From: Chloroflexota bacterium
GTDB lineage: Bacteria; Chloroflexota; Anaerolineae; Aggregatilineales; Phototrophicaceae
Reading direction: 5' to 3'
NCBI GenBank assembly: GCA_016223085.1
Contig: JACRPS010000003.1
Location: forward strand, 685,666-749,665
Length of the DNA stretch: 64,000 nucleotides
How positions within the stretch are numbered: the stretch's first letter is position 1; every line of letters starts with the position of its first letter. The notes under the pieces are model-generated. The model saw nothing but the letters and a program-made list of their open reading frames with translations. It ran no database searches and was not told the DNA's origin. Positions 34,101-43,093 of this stretch are shown here, piece by piece. The translations under genes and the position numbers were made by a program.

Positions 34101-35480
34101 TTATGTCCCAACATTAATCACCACCATCTTCAGCGTCGTCATCTCCTCGACGGCGAAGCGCGGGCCTTCGCGCCCGATGCCCGACTCCTTGTTGCCGCCG
34201 TAGGGCATCTGGTCCACGCGGAAGGTCGGCACGTCGTTTATCATCACGCTGCCAACGTTCAGCCGCTGCACGGCGCGCATCGCCCTGTTGATGTCCCGCG
34301 TATACACACCGGCTTCCAGACCGAAAACGGAGTTATCGGCGGCATCCAGTGCGGCGTCAAAATCGTCAAACGGCACCAGCGACACCACCGGGCCGAACAC
34401 CTCGGCGCACATCACCTGCATATTGTCGGTCACGTTTTCGAGGATGGTGGGAGCGACCATCGTGCCGTGCCGCGTGCCGCCGCTGGCGATGGTCGCTCCC
34501 TGCGCCACTGCCTCCTGAATCCACTGCTCGATGCGCTGCGCAGCAGCTTCGTTAATCACCGGGCCAATGTCGGTTGTGTCGTGCAACGGGTCGCCTATCA
34601 CCAGCTTTTCCGTGCCTTCGACCAGCCTGCCCCGGAATTCGTCGTAGCGGCTGCGGTGTACGTACACCCGCTGCACGCTGTTGCACACCTGGCCGCTGTA
34701 AGCGAAGCCGCCCATGACCGTGCGGCTGACGGCGTGGCTGAGGTTCGCGTCCTCGTCTATGATGGTGGCCGCGTTGCCGCCCAGTTCAAACGTGGTGCGG
34801 CGCAACCCCGCTTTTTCCGCGATTTTGCGCGCGACCGGTGGGCTGCCGGTGAAGGTAATCATGGCGATGCGTGGGTCGCTGACCAGCCAGTTGCCCACGT
34901 CCGCGCCGCCGGTCACAACCTCGCACGCGCCTTCGGGCAAACCCGCCTCCCGCAGGATGTCTGCCAGCCGCAGCGAGGTCAGCGGCGTGGCCGGCGCGGG
35001 TTTCAGCACCACCGGGCAGCCGGCGGCAATCGCCGGGGCGACCTTGTGGGCAACGAGGTTCAGCGGGAAGTTAAACGGCGTGATGGCGGCGATGACACCA
35101 ACCGGCACGCGCACGTAATAGCCGATACGCCCCACGCCACCCGCTGCCGCGTCCATCGGAATCGTTTCGCCGTGCAGGCGGCGCGCTTCGTCGGCAGCGA
35201 AGGTGAAGGTTTCGACGGCGCGGCTGACCTCACCGCGCGTGTACTTCAGCGGCTTGCCGCTTTCCTGCGCCATCAGCCGCGCCAGCGCGTCCGCCTGATT
35301 TTGAATGATCTGCGCCGTGTTGTTTAAGATCGCGCCACGTTTGTAAGCGGGCAGGTCGGCCATCGGCTTGGCTACTGCCGCCGCGCGGCTGATCGCGGCG
35401 CGCACGTCCTGTTCGGTGCATTCCGGCACGGTGTCAATCACGCTGCCGTCGTAGGGGTTGATAATCGGGGTCGTCGCCAT
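34101..35480 (-). CDS. Aldehyde dehydrogenase (NAD(P)-dependent)
   Basis: A 459-residue enzyme of the ALDH superfamily. Visible are the cofactor segment ITPFNFPLNLVAHKVAPA, the catalytic Glu in TTFELGGNAATII, the catalytic Cys in YSGQVCNSVQRVYV and the C-terminal YGGNKESGIGREGPRFAVEE. Wording and length fit the lactaldehyde / non-phosphorylating glyceraldehyde-3-phosphate dehydrogenase branch. It could process the aminoaldehydes formed from polyamines, given the nearby agmatine genes, but this is inference. The start 35480 has AAGGA eight bases upstream. Confidence 0.88.
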   Translation of the reverse strand: MATTPIINPYDGSVIDTVPECTEQDVRAAISRAAAVAKPMADLPAYKRGAILNNTAQIIQNQADALARLMAQESGKPLKYTRGEVSRAVETFTFAADEARRLHGETIPMDAAAGGVGRIGYYVRVPVGVIAAITPFNFPLNLVAHKVAPAIAAGCPVVLKPAPATPLTSLRLADILREAGLPEGACEVVTGGADVGNWLVSDPRIAMITFTGSPPVARKIAEKAGLRRTTFELGGNAATIIDEDANLSHAVSRTVMGGFAYSGQVCNSVQRVYVHRSRYDEFRGRLVEGTEKLVIGDPLHDTTDIGPVINEAAAQRIEQWIQEAVAQGATIASGGTRHGTMVAPTILENVTDNMQVMCAEVFGPVVSLVPFDDFDAALDAADNSVFGLEAGVYTRDINRAMRAVQRLNVGSVMINDVPTFRVDQMPYGGNKESGIGREGPRFAVEEMTTLKMVVINVGT

Positions 35481-35611
35481 ACATCCCATCCTTGTCATCC
35501 GCAGAAGCATCATCACCTGTTCATTGTAACCGCCAAGCCGCCAGAAACGCCAAGTATTTGTTATACTCTTTGCAGCTTTGCTCCTTTGTCTCTTTGCGTT
35601 AAGGTTTTTCC

Positions 35612-36577
35612 ATGTCTCGTTCCTTCATCATTGACACCGACACTGCCTCTGACGACGCCGTTGCCCTCATCATGGCGCTGCGCGCGCCCGACGTGGACGT
35701 GAAAGCGATCACGGTGGTTTCCGGCAATGTGCCGCTGGAGCAGGGCGTTCGCAACGCGCTGTACACCGTCGAACTGTGCGGCGCGGACGTGCCGGTGTAC
35801 GCCGGCGCGGCGCGTCCCCTGGTACGCGAACCGTCCCATGCCGACTGGTATCACGGCAGGGACGGCCTGGGCGACCGGGGCTATCCCGCGCCGCAGCGGC
35901 AGCCTGCCGCCGGACATGCGGTTGACGCGCTGCTTGAGACCATCACGGCCAACCCCGGTATCGTGCTGGTAACGCTTGGCCCGCTGACGAACGTTGCGCT
36001 GGCAGTCAGCCGCGCGCCGGAGATCGTGCGCAACGTCAGCCGGTGTATCGTGATGGGCGGCGCGGCCTGCACCGTTGGCAACGTCACCCCGGCGGCGGAA
36101 TACAACATCTGGTGCGACCCGGAAGCGGCGCGCATCGTGTTCCATTCTGGCCTGCCGGTGGAGATGATCGGCTGGGAACTGTGCCGCTTCGACGCCAACC
36201 TGAACGAAGCGGACATGGCCTACGTGCGCGGCCTGAACACGCCGCTGGCACACTTCACACTGGACTGCAACGAAACGGCCATGCAGGCGAACTTCATCCA
36301 GACCGGCGCGGTTGGCATCTCGCTGCCCGACCCGGTGGCGATGGCCGTCGCGCTCGACCCAACCATCTGCACACGCAGCAGTAAGCACCGGGTTGAGATC
36401 GAAACGCAGAGCGAACTGACACGCGGCATGACGGTGGTGGACCAGTTGGGCGTGGCGAACGATGAGCGCAACCGCGACGTTTGGCGTCCGCTGCTGGCGA
36501 ACCCGTCGAACGTGACCGTATGCTGGGAGATTGACGCGCTGCGCTGGAAACAGATGCTGTATCAGGCGCTGGTGTAG
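35612..36577 (+). CDS. Nucleoside hydrolase (IUNH family)
   Basis: A 321-residue Ca-dependent ribohydrolase. The N-terminal DTDTASDDAVALIMALR supplies the Asp cluster for calcium and ribose; LVTLGPLTNVALAVSRAP and CRCIVMGG-like strands follow (written IVMGGAACTVGN), then EYNIWCDPEAA, and the C-terminal DP segment LPDPVAMAVALDP. It cleaves the N-glycosidic bond of purine or pyrimidine nucleosides; specificity is not readable. Its TAG stop lies in a GTAGGG repeat (36574-36600). Confidence 0.88.
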   Translation: MSRSFIIDTDTASDDAVALIMALRAPDVDVKAITVVSGNVPLEQGVRNALYTVELCGADVPVYAGAARPLVREPSHADWYHGRDGLGDRGYPAPQRQPAAGHAVDALLETITANPGIVLVTLGPLTNVALAVSRAPEIVRNVSRCIVMGGAACTVGNVTPAAEYNIWCDPEAARIVFHSGLPVEMIGWELCRFDANLNEADMAYVRGLNTPLAHFTLDCNETAMQANFIQTGAVGISLPDPVAMAVALDPTICTRSSKHRVEIETQSELTRGMTVVDQLGVANDERNRDVWRPLLANPSNVTVCWEIDALRWKQMLYQALV

Positions 36578-36600
36578 GGACACGATAGATCGTGTCCTAC
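36574..36600. repeat. GTAGGG-armed palindrome overlapping a stop codon
   Basis: Arms GTAGGGACACGAT and ATCGTGTCCTAC (one base lost). The TAG of the arm is the stop codon of the nucleoside hydrolase. Confidence 0.65.
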
Positions 36601-36616
36601 AGGAGAGGCTACCGGA

Positions 36617-36763
36617 TTGGACGCTGTTGTGCTGCTGATCGCGCTCCTCATCGTCATTCCGATTGGCTACGCCGCCTACCGGAAGTACCGCTTCGAGGAG
36701 CAGGAAACCTGGCGGCGGATGCCTGCCGGTGACGACGAGGAGGTGATTCCGCCGGAGGGGTAG
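36617..36763 (+). CDS. 48-residue single-span membrane protein
   Basis: A short frame starting at TTG 36617 after a strong AGGAGAGG site. It encodes one N-terminal membrane helix (VVLLIALLIVIPIGYAAY), a basic-aromatic stop-transfer stretch (RKYRFEE) and an acidic tail. Codon use matches the neighbours. Its TAG stop again comes from a GTAGGGGC repeat. Function unknown; the call rests on the ribosome site and the amphipathic logic. Confidence 0.5.
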   Translation: MDAVVLLIALLIVIPIGYAAYRKYRFEEQETWRRMPAGDDEEVIPPEG

Positions 36764-36795
36764 GGGCGGCCCAATGTGGCCGCCCGCTGCTGCTA

Positions 36796-37548
36796 TCAGA
36801 TGATTGACCGCGCCAGCCGGAAGCCGATATTGCTGCCGCGGGAACCGGGCAAGTAGCGCCCCCGGTTGGCCGGATTGGCCTCAGACAGCGGGTCGAACCA
36901 CGAACCGCCACGCATGACACGGGCGTAACTGCCCTGCAGGTCTTCGCGGCCATCCCCCGCGTTATATGGATAGCCGTACTCCATTGTCTGCCAGTTGCGC
37001 CCCCAGCGTGTGCTGCACCACTCCCAGACATTGCCGCACAGATCTGCCGCGCCACACCACGATTCGTTACTCGGCTTTGTCACCGGCCAGGGGCGGCCCA
37101 CCCCACGTTCCGCCGTGTTATACACACGCGGTAGCGGCGCGCGGCCTTCCACCCCACGCGCGGCGGCTTCCCATTCGGCTTCGGTTGGCAGACGCCAGGG
37201 CAAACCGGCCACGCTCGCCAGCCAGACCGTGAAGGCCAGCGCCTCGTACCAGGATACGCCCACTACTGGCTGATCGGGCGCGTTGAAACGCCGGTCGTCC
37301 CAGAAAACCGGACGTTCGTTGCTCTTGCCGCGCCGCCAGCGCCAGCCCATCTCCGTCCAGTACGCTGGGTTGTTGTACCCATCCGCCGCCAGAAACGCCG
37401 CGTACTGCGCGTTGGTGACAGCCGTTCTGGCAACAGCATAGGCTTTCAGGTGAACGGTGTGTTCCGGTCGGCTGGCGAGGAGCGCCTCATCTCCCAGTGG
37501 ATACTGACCAGCAGGGATTTCGCAGATTTCGATGTCGGGCAAGTCCAT
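36796..37548 (-). CDS. SUMF1/FGE-like protein lacking the active-site Cys pair
   Basis: A 250-residue protein with the formylglycine-generating-enzyme fold: EIPAGQYPLG, VTNAQYAAFL, PVVGVSWYEALAF, LPTEAEWEAAARG, LCGNVWEWC, VMRGGSWFD and NIGFRLAR. In true FGEs the segment before the last motif carries a Cys pair; here it reads ANRGRYLPGSRGSN with no Cys. It is therefore unlikely to convert sulfatase Cys to formylglycine, and more likely belongs to the broad SUMF1-like group of unknown or ligand-binding role. No sulfatase gene is nearby. Confidence 0.82.
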   Translation of the reverse strand: MDLPDIEICEIPAGQYPLGDEALLASRPEHTVHLKAYAVARTAVTNAQYAAFLAADGYNNPAYWTEMGWRWRRGKSNERPVFWDDRRFNAPDQPVVGVSWYEALAFTVWLASVAGLPWRLPTEAEWEAAARGVEGRAPLPRVYNTAERGVGRPWPVTKPSNESWCGAADLCGNVWEWCSTRWGRNWQTMEYGYPYNAGDGREDLQGSYARVMRGGSWFDPLSEANPANRGRYLPGSRGSNIGFRLARSII

Positions 37549-37634
37549 AGTCGTGCCTGTCTCGTTTTGGTCAGGGCGGTTGTGCAGGGGCGGCCACACT
37601 GGGTCGCCCTACGGTTTACATCATTTTTAATAAA

Positions 37635-37907
37635 TCATAGGTCGGCGGGCGAATGATCGTCCTCCGACAGCCGGCGCTTAAAATGCCATGCGCCCGTGTC
37701 TATCGCCACCAGTTCCCAGCCCGCGCGCCCCAGTTCTGCGATCAGTTTTGGCCATACGTGGTTAATGCCCTCGTCGTAGCTCTCGGCGCGATGCTGGGTG
37801 ACTTGCGCGCCCTCCGGCGTGAACACCGTTAGCGTAATATGTAGCGGGCCGCTGGGTGCCTGTACCAGCACGCAGTATTCCCACCGGGTCCGGGCATCGT
37901 CGCTCAT
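37635..37907 (-). CDS. Small DUF4177-like protein
   Basis: A 90-residue protein with the pattern WEYCVLV at the N-terminus and LGRAGWELVAI-x6-FKR near the end, typical of DUF4177-like alpha/beta proteins. It begins at the base directly after the acpS stop codon, so it is co-transcribed and probably coupled. No function is known. Confidence 0.7.
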   Translation of the reverse strand: MSDDARTRWEYCVLVQAPSGPLHITLTVFTPEGAQVTQHRAESYDEGINHVWPKLIAELGRAGWELVAIDTGAWHFKRRLSEDDHSPADL

Positions 37908-38267
37908 CTACACCGCCACCACCATCGCCGCCGCATAGTCTGCCGTGTGGGTTAGGCTCACATCCCACTGCGTCAGGCCCAGCCCCTGCGCGATGGTTGC
38001 CGCCGCGCCGTGCAGGTGCACCACAGGCCGCCCGCGTTCGCTGCCGCGAATTTCGATCTCCACCCAGCGCACGTCGCCGATGCCCGTGCCGAGCGCCTTG
38101 GCAACCGCCTCTTTTGCCGCCAGCCGCGCCGCCAGCCGGTGCGGTTTGTCGTCGCAGTCGGCGCGTTCGCCTGACGTAAAAAAGCGGTTGAGAAAGCGCT
38201 CGCCCAGGCGGTCAATGCCGCCGGCCACGCGCCGAATTTCGATCATGTCTATCCCGCAGCGAACCAT
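37908..38267 (-). CDS. acpS: Holo-[acyl-carrier-protein] synthase
   Basis: A 119-residue phosphopantetheinyl transferase of the AcpS type. It transfers 4'-phosphopantetheine from CoA to acyl carrier protein. The Mg-binding Asp is in RCGIDMIEIRR and the Glu in RLAARLAAKEAVAKALG, followed by WVEIEI and VSLTHTADYAAAMVVA. Length and motif spacing are normal. ATG 38267 is preceded by AAGGA. The CoaE gene of the same cofactor pathway is elsewhere in the window (50790). Confidence 0.92.
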   Translation of the reverse strand: MVRCGIDMIEIRRVAGGIDRLGERFLNRFFTSGERADCDDKPHRLAARLAAKEAVAKALGTGIGDVRWVEIEIRGSERGRPVVHLHGAAATIAQGLGLTQWDVSLTHTADYAAAMVVAV

Positions 38268-38350
38268 TCTGATTCCTTGTGTCTGGGCAATCCGACACCT
38301 ATTGTAGCGTATTTGAAGGTAGGAAGCGGGGAATTGTGAGAACATTTTTT

Positions 38351-38378
38351 GTAGGGACACGATCTATTGTGTCCCTAC
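38351..38378. repeat. GTAGGG-armed palindrome
   Basis: Arms GTAGGGACACGAT and ATTGTGTCCCTAC in the divergent promoter region between acpS and the aldehyde dehydrogenase. Confidence 0.7.
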
Positions 38379-38488
38379 CAGACCTCGTTTTTCCGCACTC
38401 CCGGAACCTGGTTGTTGTCGCCGACTACCAACGTCATCTGGTACAATTCGGCCAATTAAACGATAGTTCGATTACTGGAGTGGCGCAG

Positions 38489-40021
38489 ATGGCGGCTGTT
38501 GAACGGCGGCAGCTTCAAAATGGGGCGGAACAGCGAGAGGAAATTGCCGTTACCAATCCGGTAACGGGCAAAACCATCGGTTTGATTCCGGCGATGACAG
38601 CCGATAACGTGCGGCGCGCTGCCGACCGGGCGCGGGCGACGCAACCGGCGTGGGAGGCGCTGGGCGTGGCGGCTCGCGCGAAGCTGGTGCGCCAGTGGGG
38701 TGACCTGATGTGGGAACGCCAGCGAAACATCATTGACACCATCCGCGCCGAAACGGGCAAAACCGAATGGGGCGCGCAGATGGAAGTGATGGTGCTGGAC
38801 GAAAACATCAGCTATTACACCTGGCACGGCCCGCAGTGGTTGCAGCCGCAAACCCGCCGCAGCCTCGCGCCGGTCAAACAGCGCGCGCGGGTGTATTACA
38901 AACCCTACGGTGTGGCCGGATTTATCACCCCCTGGAACTATCCGCTGCTGAACTGCTTTCAGGATTTGATTCCGGCGCTGGTGGCAGGCAACACCGTCTT
39001 AATCAAACCGAGCGAAATCACCCCCTATACGGCAATTGAAACGGTTAAGCTGATGCACGAAGCCGGGATTCCGACTGACGTGGTGCAGGTGCTCACCGGC
39101 GACGGGCGCACCGGCGCCGCTCTGGTCGAGGTGGTAGATTATGTCTCCGTCACGGGCAGCACGGCCACCGGCAAAAAAGTTGCCCTGCGCGCCGCCGAAC
39201 GCCTGATCCCGTACAGCCTGGAACTGGGCGGAAAAGACCCGATGATTATCCTGAAGGACGCCAATCTCGAACTGGCGGCGGCGGGTACGCTGGTGGGCGC
39301 GCTGGAAAACTGCGGTCAGGTGTGCGTCGGCACGGAGCGTGTGTACGTCGAGGAGGCCATCTACGACCGCTACCTGGAACGGCTGCGCTATTACGCCAGC
39401 CAGGTACGCATGGGCGCGCAGCGCGGGCTGGAAGTTCATGTCGGCAGTCTGACGAATGAGCGCGAACTGCTGCGGGCGGAAGCGTTTATCGAGGACGCAG
39501 TGGCGAAGGGCGCGGAAGTCATCTTCGGCGGCAAGCGCCGGCCCGACCTGGGGCCGCTGTTTTTCGAGCCGACGATTCTGGTCAACGTTAATCACTCCAT
39601 GCGGGTGATGCGCGAGGAAACATTTGGCCCGCTGATTCCGATTATGAAGGTGAAAGACGCCGACGAGGCGCTGCGGCTGGCGAACGACAGCGACTACGGC
39701 CTGTCCGCTTCGATCTTCACCCGCAACCTGAAACGTGGTGAGCAGATGGCGACGAAAATCGAAAGCGGTGACGTGACGATCAATTCCACCAAGTGGGTGT
39801 TTGGCAACCTGTCGTTGCCAATGGGTGGTGTGAAAAGCAGTGGGCTGGGGCGGCGCAACGGGCCGGAAGGGCTGATGCGCTTCGTGCGGCCTCAGTCAGT
39901 GCTGGTGGACAACCAGCTCTTTGACGTGCCGGTGCTGTCGCTGTACAACCCACTGATTATCCAGGCGCACCTGAAAATCCTGCGCCCGCTGCGGCGGCTG
40001 TTCCCGTTCCTGCGGGTGTAA
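38489..40021 (+). CDS. Aldehyde dehydrogenase, second type
   Basis: A 510-residue ALDH superfamily enzyme, about 60 residues longer than the one at 34101. Landmarks are GVAGFITPWNYPLLNCFQ, SLELGGKDPMIIL with the general-base Glu, NCGQVCVGTERVYV with the catalytic Cys, and the C-terminal GGVKSSGLGRRNGPEGL. The C-terminal 50 residues include a basic, hydrophobic tail (HLKILRPLRRLFPFLRV) that could associate with membrane, as in fatty or medium-chain aldehyde dehydrogenases. The start at 38489 follows CTGGAG. Confidence 0.88.
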   Translation: MAAVERRQLQNGAEQREEIAVTNPVTGKTIGLIPAMTADNVRRAADRARATQPAWEALGVAARAKLVRQWGDLMWERQRNIIDTIRAETGKTEWGAQMEVMVLDENISYYTWHGPQWLQPQTRRSLAPVKQRARVYYKPYGVAGFITPWNYPLLNCFQDLIPALVAGNTVLIKPSEITPYTAIETVKLMHEAGIPTDVVQVLTGDGRTGAALVEVVDYVSVTGSTATGKKVALRAAERLIPYSLELGGKDPMIILKDANLELAAAGTLVGALENCGQVCVGTERVYVEEAIYDRYLERLRYYASQVRMGAQRGLEVHVGSLTNERELLRAEAFIEDAVAKGAEVIFGGKRRPDLGPLFFEPTILVNVNHSMRVMREETFGPLIPIMKVKDADEALRLANDSDYGLSASIFTRNLKRGEQMATKIESGDVTINSTKWVFGNLSLPMGGVKSSGLGRRNGPEGLMRFVRPQSVLVDNQLFDVPVLSLYNPLIIQAHLKILRPLRRLFPFLRV

Positions 40022-40028
40022 AGCGTTC

Positions 40029-40454
40029 TCACCCCGCCTGCCGGAAATCAACTTCCAGCGGTTGCGGCAGCAGCATTTCCTTGATTGTGTCCAGCAGATC
40101 ATAAATATCAAACGGCTTGGGCATGTACTGGTTCGCGCCCAGATCAAGCGCCAGCATGAAGTCGTCCAGCGTGTAGCGGCTGGAGGTCAGGATAACCGGC
40201 AGCGCGTGCAGCCGCTGGTCGGCGCGGACACGGCCCAGCAGGTCAAACCCGCTGACGCCCGGCATATCGGCATCGGCGATGATAAGATCAGGTGTGTGCC
40301 GGCGCAGTTGTTCCAGCGCCCGCTCACCGCTGCACGCGGTTGTCACGCGGAAGCCGGCGACCTTCAGTAAAAAGGCGAGGTTTCGTAATAAGGGCAGATT
40401 ATCGTCCACAACAAGAATTGAGGTAAAGTCAATGGGTTGGCTCTGCTCTGCCAT
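40029..40454 (-). CDS. Single-domain response regulator
   Basis: A 141-residue stand-alone receiver domain with all key residues: the acidic pair in ILVVDDNLPLLRN, the phosphoacceptor Asp in LIIADADMPGVSGFDLL, the Thr/Ser switch in VILTSSR and the Lys in YMPKPFDIYDLL. With no output domain, it probably passes phosphate in a relay or acts by protein contact. No histidine kinase is adjacent. It is convergent with the aldehyde dehydrogenase, seven bases apart. Confidence 0.88.
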   Translation of the reverse strand: MAEQSQPIDFTSILVVDDNLPLLRNLAFLLKVAGFRVTTACSGERALEQLRRHTPDLIIADADMPGVSGFDLLGRVRADQRLHALPVILTSSRYTLDDFMLALDLGANQYMPKPFDIYDLLDTIKEMLLPQPLEVDFRQAG

Positions 40455-40842
40455 ATGCTTGTTCCCTCTTGATTCTTAGACCTGATTTGAGCATACAGCC
40501 GAGTACGTTTTAGGAGTATAAATCTTTTACAGAATTCATGAAAAATTTCGTAAAATCTTTATTATTCTTAGGACTGGTCTTAATGGGTCATTTGTCCTAC
40601 CGGGTGTAGGACGTACCGGCAGCAACCTTGCCCTGTTTTACGATTGCAGGTTATGGGCGACAGATCCCGTACCAAATTGACGGTTGTGCGCCGCCAGCGG
40701 CTGGAAGCAGGCTGAAGAACACGGCTCATCTGTCTTACCAGCCACCTTCCAGGCGGCTTTTTCGTTCAGCCGGACGGCTTCCAGCGTCCGGCGTGGCCTA
40801 CCATAATCTTGGTGCAATGTGGGACATGACACCACCATGTCC
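40455..40842. repeat. Intergenic region with hairpin modules
   Basis: About 390 bases without a gene. 40455-40600 is AT-rich, fitting a promoter for the receiver gene (minus strand). 40671-40800 holds hairpins AGCCACC-TTCCA-GGCGGCT and GCCGGACGGC around TTCCA. A decayed GGGACATG...CATGTCCC palindrome follows at 40818-40848. Confidence 0.6.
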
Positions 40843-41175
40843 CTACAAATCCGCTTCCGACAGCAGCGAGACGAGGTAAATCACAGGTTCTTCGTAGGGG
40901 TGCGCAGCGCGGATGGCAGCTACTACCGCCTTTGCCACGTCCCGGCGGCAGAACGTCTCAATCCGCACCTCGTCTACCGCGTTAATCTGTTCTTTCGCGC
41001 CGACGTGTGGGTTGGCTTCGGCGCTCGGCTTGAAGCGCCCGACGCCCGCGTTGGTGAAGGCGCAGTGCGTATACGCGCCGATCACCCCACCGCCCGCCGC
41101 CGCAATCGCGTCCAGTACCGCTTCAACCGCGTCTTCCGGCGCGGTGGTGATAATCAGGATGGAAGGTTCAGCCAT
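40843..41175 (-). CDS. Stand-alone NIF3-insert (YqfO/CutA-like) domain protein
   Basis: A 110-residue protein matching the domain inserted in YqfO-type NIF3 proteins: GGGVIGAYTHCAFTNAGVGR, FKPSAEANPHVG, VDEVRIETFC and the C-terminal IRAAHPYEEPVIYLV. This fold resembles CutA1 and PII and often forms trimers that bind small ligands or metals. The flanking NIF3 catalytic halves are absent, so this is the free-standing version. It may be regulatory; function unproven. Confidence 0.8.
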   Translation of the reverse strand: MAEPSILIITTAPEDAVEAVLDAIAAAGGGVIGAYTHCAFTNAGVGRFKPSAEANPHVGAKEQINAVDEVRIETFCRRDVAKAVVAAIRAAHPYEEPVIYLVSLLSEADL

Positions 41176-41218
41176 AAATCCCTCTTGCGCTTTTAGCGAT
41201 CAGCCGCCAGCTTGTGTG

Positions 41219-41569
41219 TTAGCGCGAACGGTAATCCGAATAGCCTTCGACCTGTTCATCCAGCAGCGCATACAGTTCGGCCCGTTCACGCTCATCCAGC
41301 GTATTCACCATGTCAACCAGTTCATGCTTCGGACGGCGTTTCCGCTTGTCAGTCGTTTCAGCCTCGGGCTGGCTCAGTCTGATGTGTTTTAATAGAAAGC
41401 GGGTTTGAATCAGCGCGCCAATCAGTGCCAGCACCATAATCCCCTGCAGCAGGGTGTATGAACCACCAAAGAAAACATCGCCGCGCCACACCGTGAGTGC
41501 CACGATGGTTAAAACCAGTACAACCCAACTGATGATGGTTGACAGGACTGCCAGGCCAGCGTTAAACAT
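41219..41569 (-). CDS. Two-span membrane protein with acidic C-terminal domain
   Basis: A 116-residue protein with two membrane helices (VLSTIISWVVLVLTIVAL and LLQGIMVLALIGALIQ) and a charged cytoplasmic tail rich in Lys/Arg then Glu (TDKRKRRPKHELVDMVNTL, DERERAELYALLDEQ). The tail resembles short helical regulatory domains seen in Chloroflexota membrane proteins. ATG 41569 is preceded by GGAGG at eight bases; an upstream GTG at 41584 lies inside that site. Function unknown. Confidence 0.75.
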   Translation of the reverse strand: MFNAGLAVLSTIISWVVLVLTIVALTVWRGDVFFGGSYTLLQGIMVLALIGALIQTRFLLKHIRLSQPEAETTDKRKRRPKHELVDMVNTLDERERAELYALLDEQVEGYSDYRSR

Positions 41570-41694
41570 CCTGAATACCTCCACGCTCGAACGATTACCA
41601 TACTCCGCTTTTCATTGTCACTCATTATACGCATTGAACGCAAAAAACGATTCACATGTAGCTTATGCATGAAAGGTCTATCAGGAGCGCAGAC

Positions 41695-42378
41695 ATGGTT
41701 GAGCAGTTGTTACAAATTCAGGCCGAGCAGGATGTTTTCGCTGCGATTGAATCGCTTCAGCGGCAGGCTGACCCTGCCACCGTTATGCGAACCTGTACCG
41801 AAGCGACACGGCATTATTACTGGCAGGCGAAGGATGTCGTCCGGGCGGTGATGATCGGCTGGGTGGGGATGCAGTACGGGCTGACAACCGCGTTGGGACA
41901 AAATGCTGAAAGCGCGTATGAGCTTCGCAGCGCGGCCAAAGGGCTGGCTTACGACATCGCTTCCTTCACCTGGCCGGGCTGGGACGAGCCGGGTATCAGG
42001 CTTGATCCATCGCTGCTGGCGCTGGGACTGGAAGCCGCGAAAGTGAATTTGCGGCTGGCGCAGGAACTCGATAAAGGCGATCTGCAGCTGGCGCGCGCCT
42101 ACTGGATGCTCGGCGCGCAGCAGTTAGCCGCCGGGCAGCACAAAAGTGCCGCCGACAACTTCCGGCAGTCGGCGGCCTACGCCGAACGCGCCGGCAGCGC
42201 GGGGGAAGCGTGGCTGGCGCGCGCCTTCGCGCAGCTCACGGCGCTGGCCGCTGCCCCTGCTAACCGGCAGGCAGCAGCAGAACTGGCGGCCTGCCGGCAG
42301 CGGTTGGCCGACATCGAGCCGGAGTTTGTCCAGCAGGTCGAAACGGCCACCCGCGTTTTTGTCAGACCGCCACCTTAG
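41695..42378 (+). CDS. TPR-like helical protein of unknown function
   Basis: A 227-residue, all-helical soluble protein. The segments [20 protein letters not shown] and [20 protein letters not shown] look like degenerate tetratricopeptide units; the N-terminal half ([19 protein letters not shown]) does not match a family I know. The start at 41695 follows AGGAG at seven bases. The 3' end overlaps the end of cysE by four bases (convergent). Confidence 0.7.
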   Translation: MVEQLLQIQAEQDVFAAIESLQRQADPATVMRTCTEATRHYYWQAKDVVRAVMIGWVGMQYGLTTALGQNAESAYELRSAAKGLAYDIASFTWPGWDEPGIRLDPSLLALGLEAAKVNLRLAQELDKGDLQLARAYWMLGAQQLAAGQHKSAADNFRQSAAYAERAGSAGEAWLARAFAQLTALAAAPANRQAAAELAACRQRLADIEPEFVQQVETATRVFVRPPP

Positions 42379-43091
42379 ATCATGTAATCCGGCTCGACCT
42401 TCAGCGCGTGGCCGTCGCCATTGCCATTATGTTTGGTTGTCAGCCCACGCAGCGAGGCCACCTGGGCACGACCTTCCAGCACGGCCAGCCGTTCCAGGAT
42501 GCCGTCCAGCCGTTCGGAAACCACGTCCGGCAGGTTGCCATGCTGCAAATCGGGATGGTCGGGCGTCGGCTGTTCGCCCCGGCGGGCGACGGGTTTACCC
42601 GGTATACCGACAACCACGCGGTCAGGGCCAACATCCTTCACCACCACCGCGTTCGCGCCGATGCGCGTATTCGCGCCAATCGTGATCGCGCCCAGCACCT
42701 TCGCCCCCGCGCCCACCACCACGCCCGCTTCCAGCGTCGGGTGGCGCTTGCCTTTGTCCAGGCTGACGCCGCCGAGCGTGACGCCGTGATACAGCGTTAC
42801 GTCCGGGCCGATTTCCGCCGTTTCACCGATGACCACGCCCATACCGTGATCTATGAACAGGCGCGGGCCGATCTTAGCGGCGGGGTGAATCTCAACGCCG
42901 GTGATGGCGCGCGCGATATACGCGACCGCGTGCGCCGGCAGCTTCCAGCCGGCCTTCCACAACCGATGCGCGACCCGGTGCGCCCAGACGGCGTGCAGCC
43001 CCGGATAAAACAGGACAACTTGCAGTCCGTTTCTCGCTGCCGGGTCCCGCGAGAGTACCGAATGAATGTCGTCGCGCACGGTTTTTAACAT
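42375..43091 (-). CDS. cysE: Serine O-acetyltransferase
   Basis: A 238-residue enzyme that makes O-acetylserine from serine and acetyl-CoA, the first step of cysteine synthesis. It has a short N-terminal helical part and a left-handed beta-helix of hexapeptide repeats, with the catalytic region [28 protein letters not shown] and a C-terminal loop [10 protein letters not shown]. It lacks the long N-terminal domain of E. coli CysE, as in many shorter bacterial forms. It follows cysK by two bases, with GGAGG at the end of cysK as its ribosome site, so the two are tightly coupled and share the attenuator upstream of cysK. Confidence 0.93.
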   Translation of the reverse strand: MLKTVRDDIHSVLSRDPAARNGLQVVLFYPGLHAVWAHRVAHRLWKAGWKLPAHAVAYIARAITGVEIHPAAKIGPRLFIDHGMGVVIGETAEIGPDVTLYHGVTLGGVSLDKGKRHPTLEAGVVVGAGAKVLGAITIGANTRIGANAVVVKDVGPDRVVVGIPGKPVARRGEQPTPDHPDLQHGNLPDVVSERLDGILERLAVLEGRAQVASLRGLTTKHNGNGDGHALKVEPDYMI

Positions 43092-43093
43092 GG

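Noticed and set aside
35561-36583. 340-codon open frame on the minus strand opposite the nucleoside hydrolase
   Set aside because: Antisense to a gene with an intact DTDTASDD motif. The product is Arg/His/Val-rich without a domain.
36796-37548. True formylglycine-generating enzyme
   Set aside because: The Cys pair is missing and there is no sulfatase in the window.
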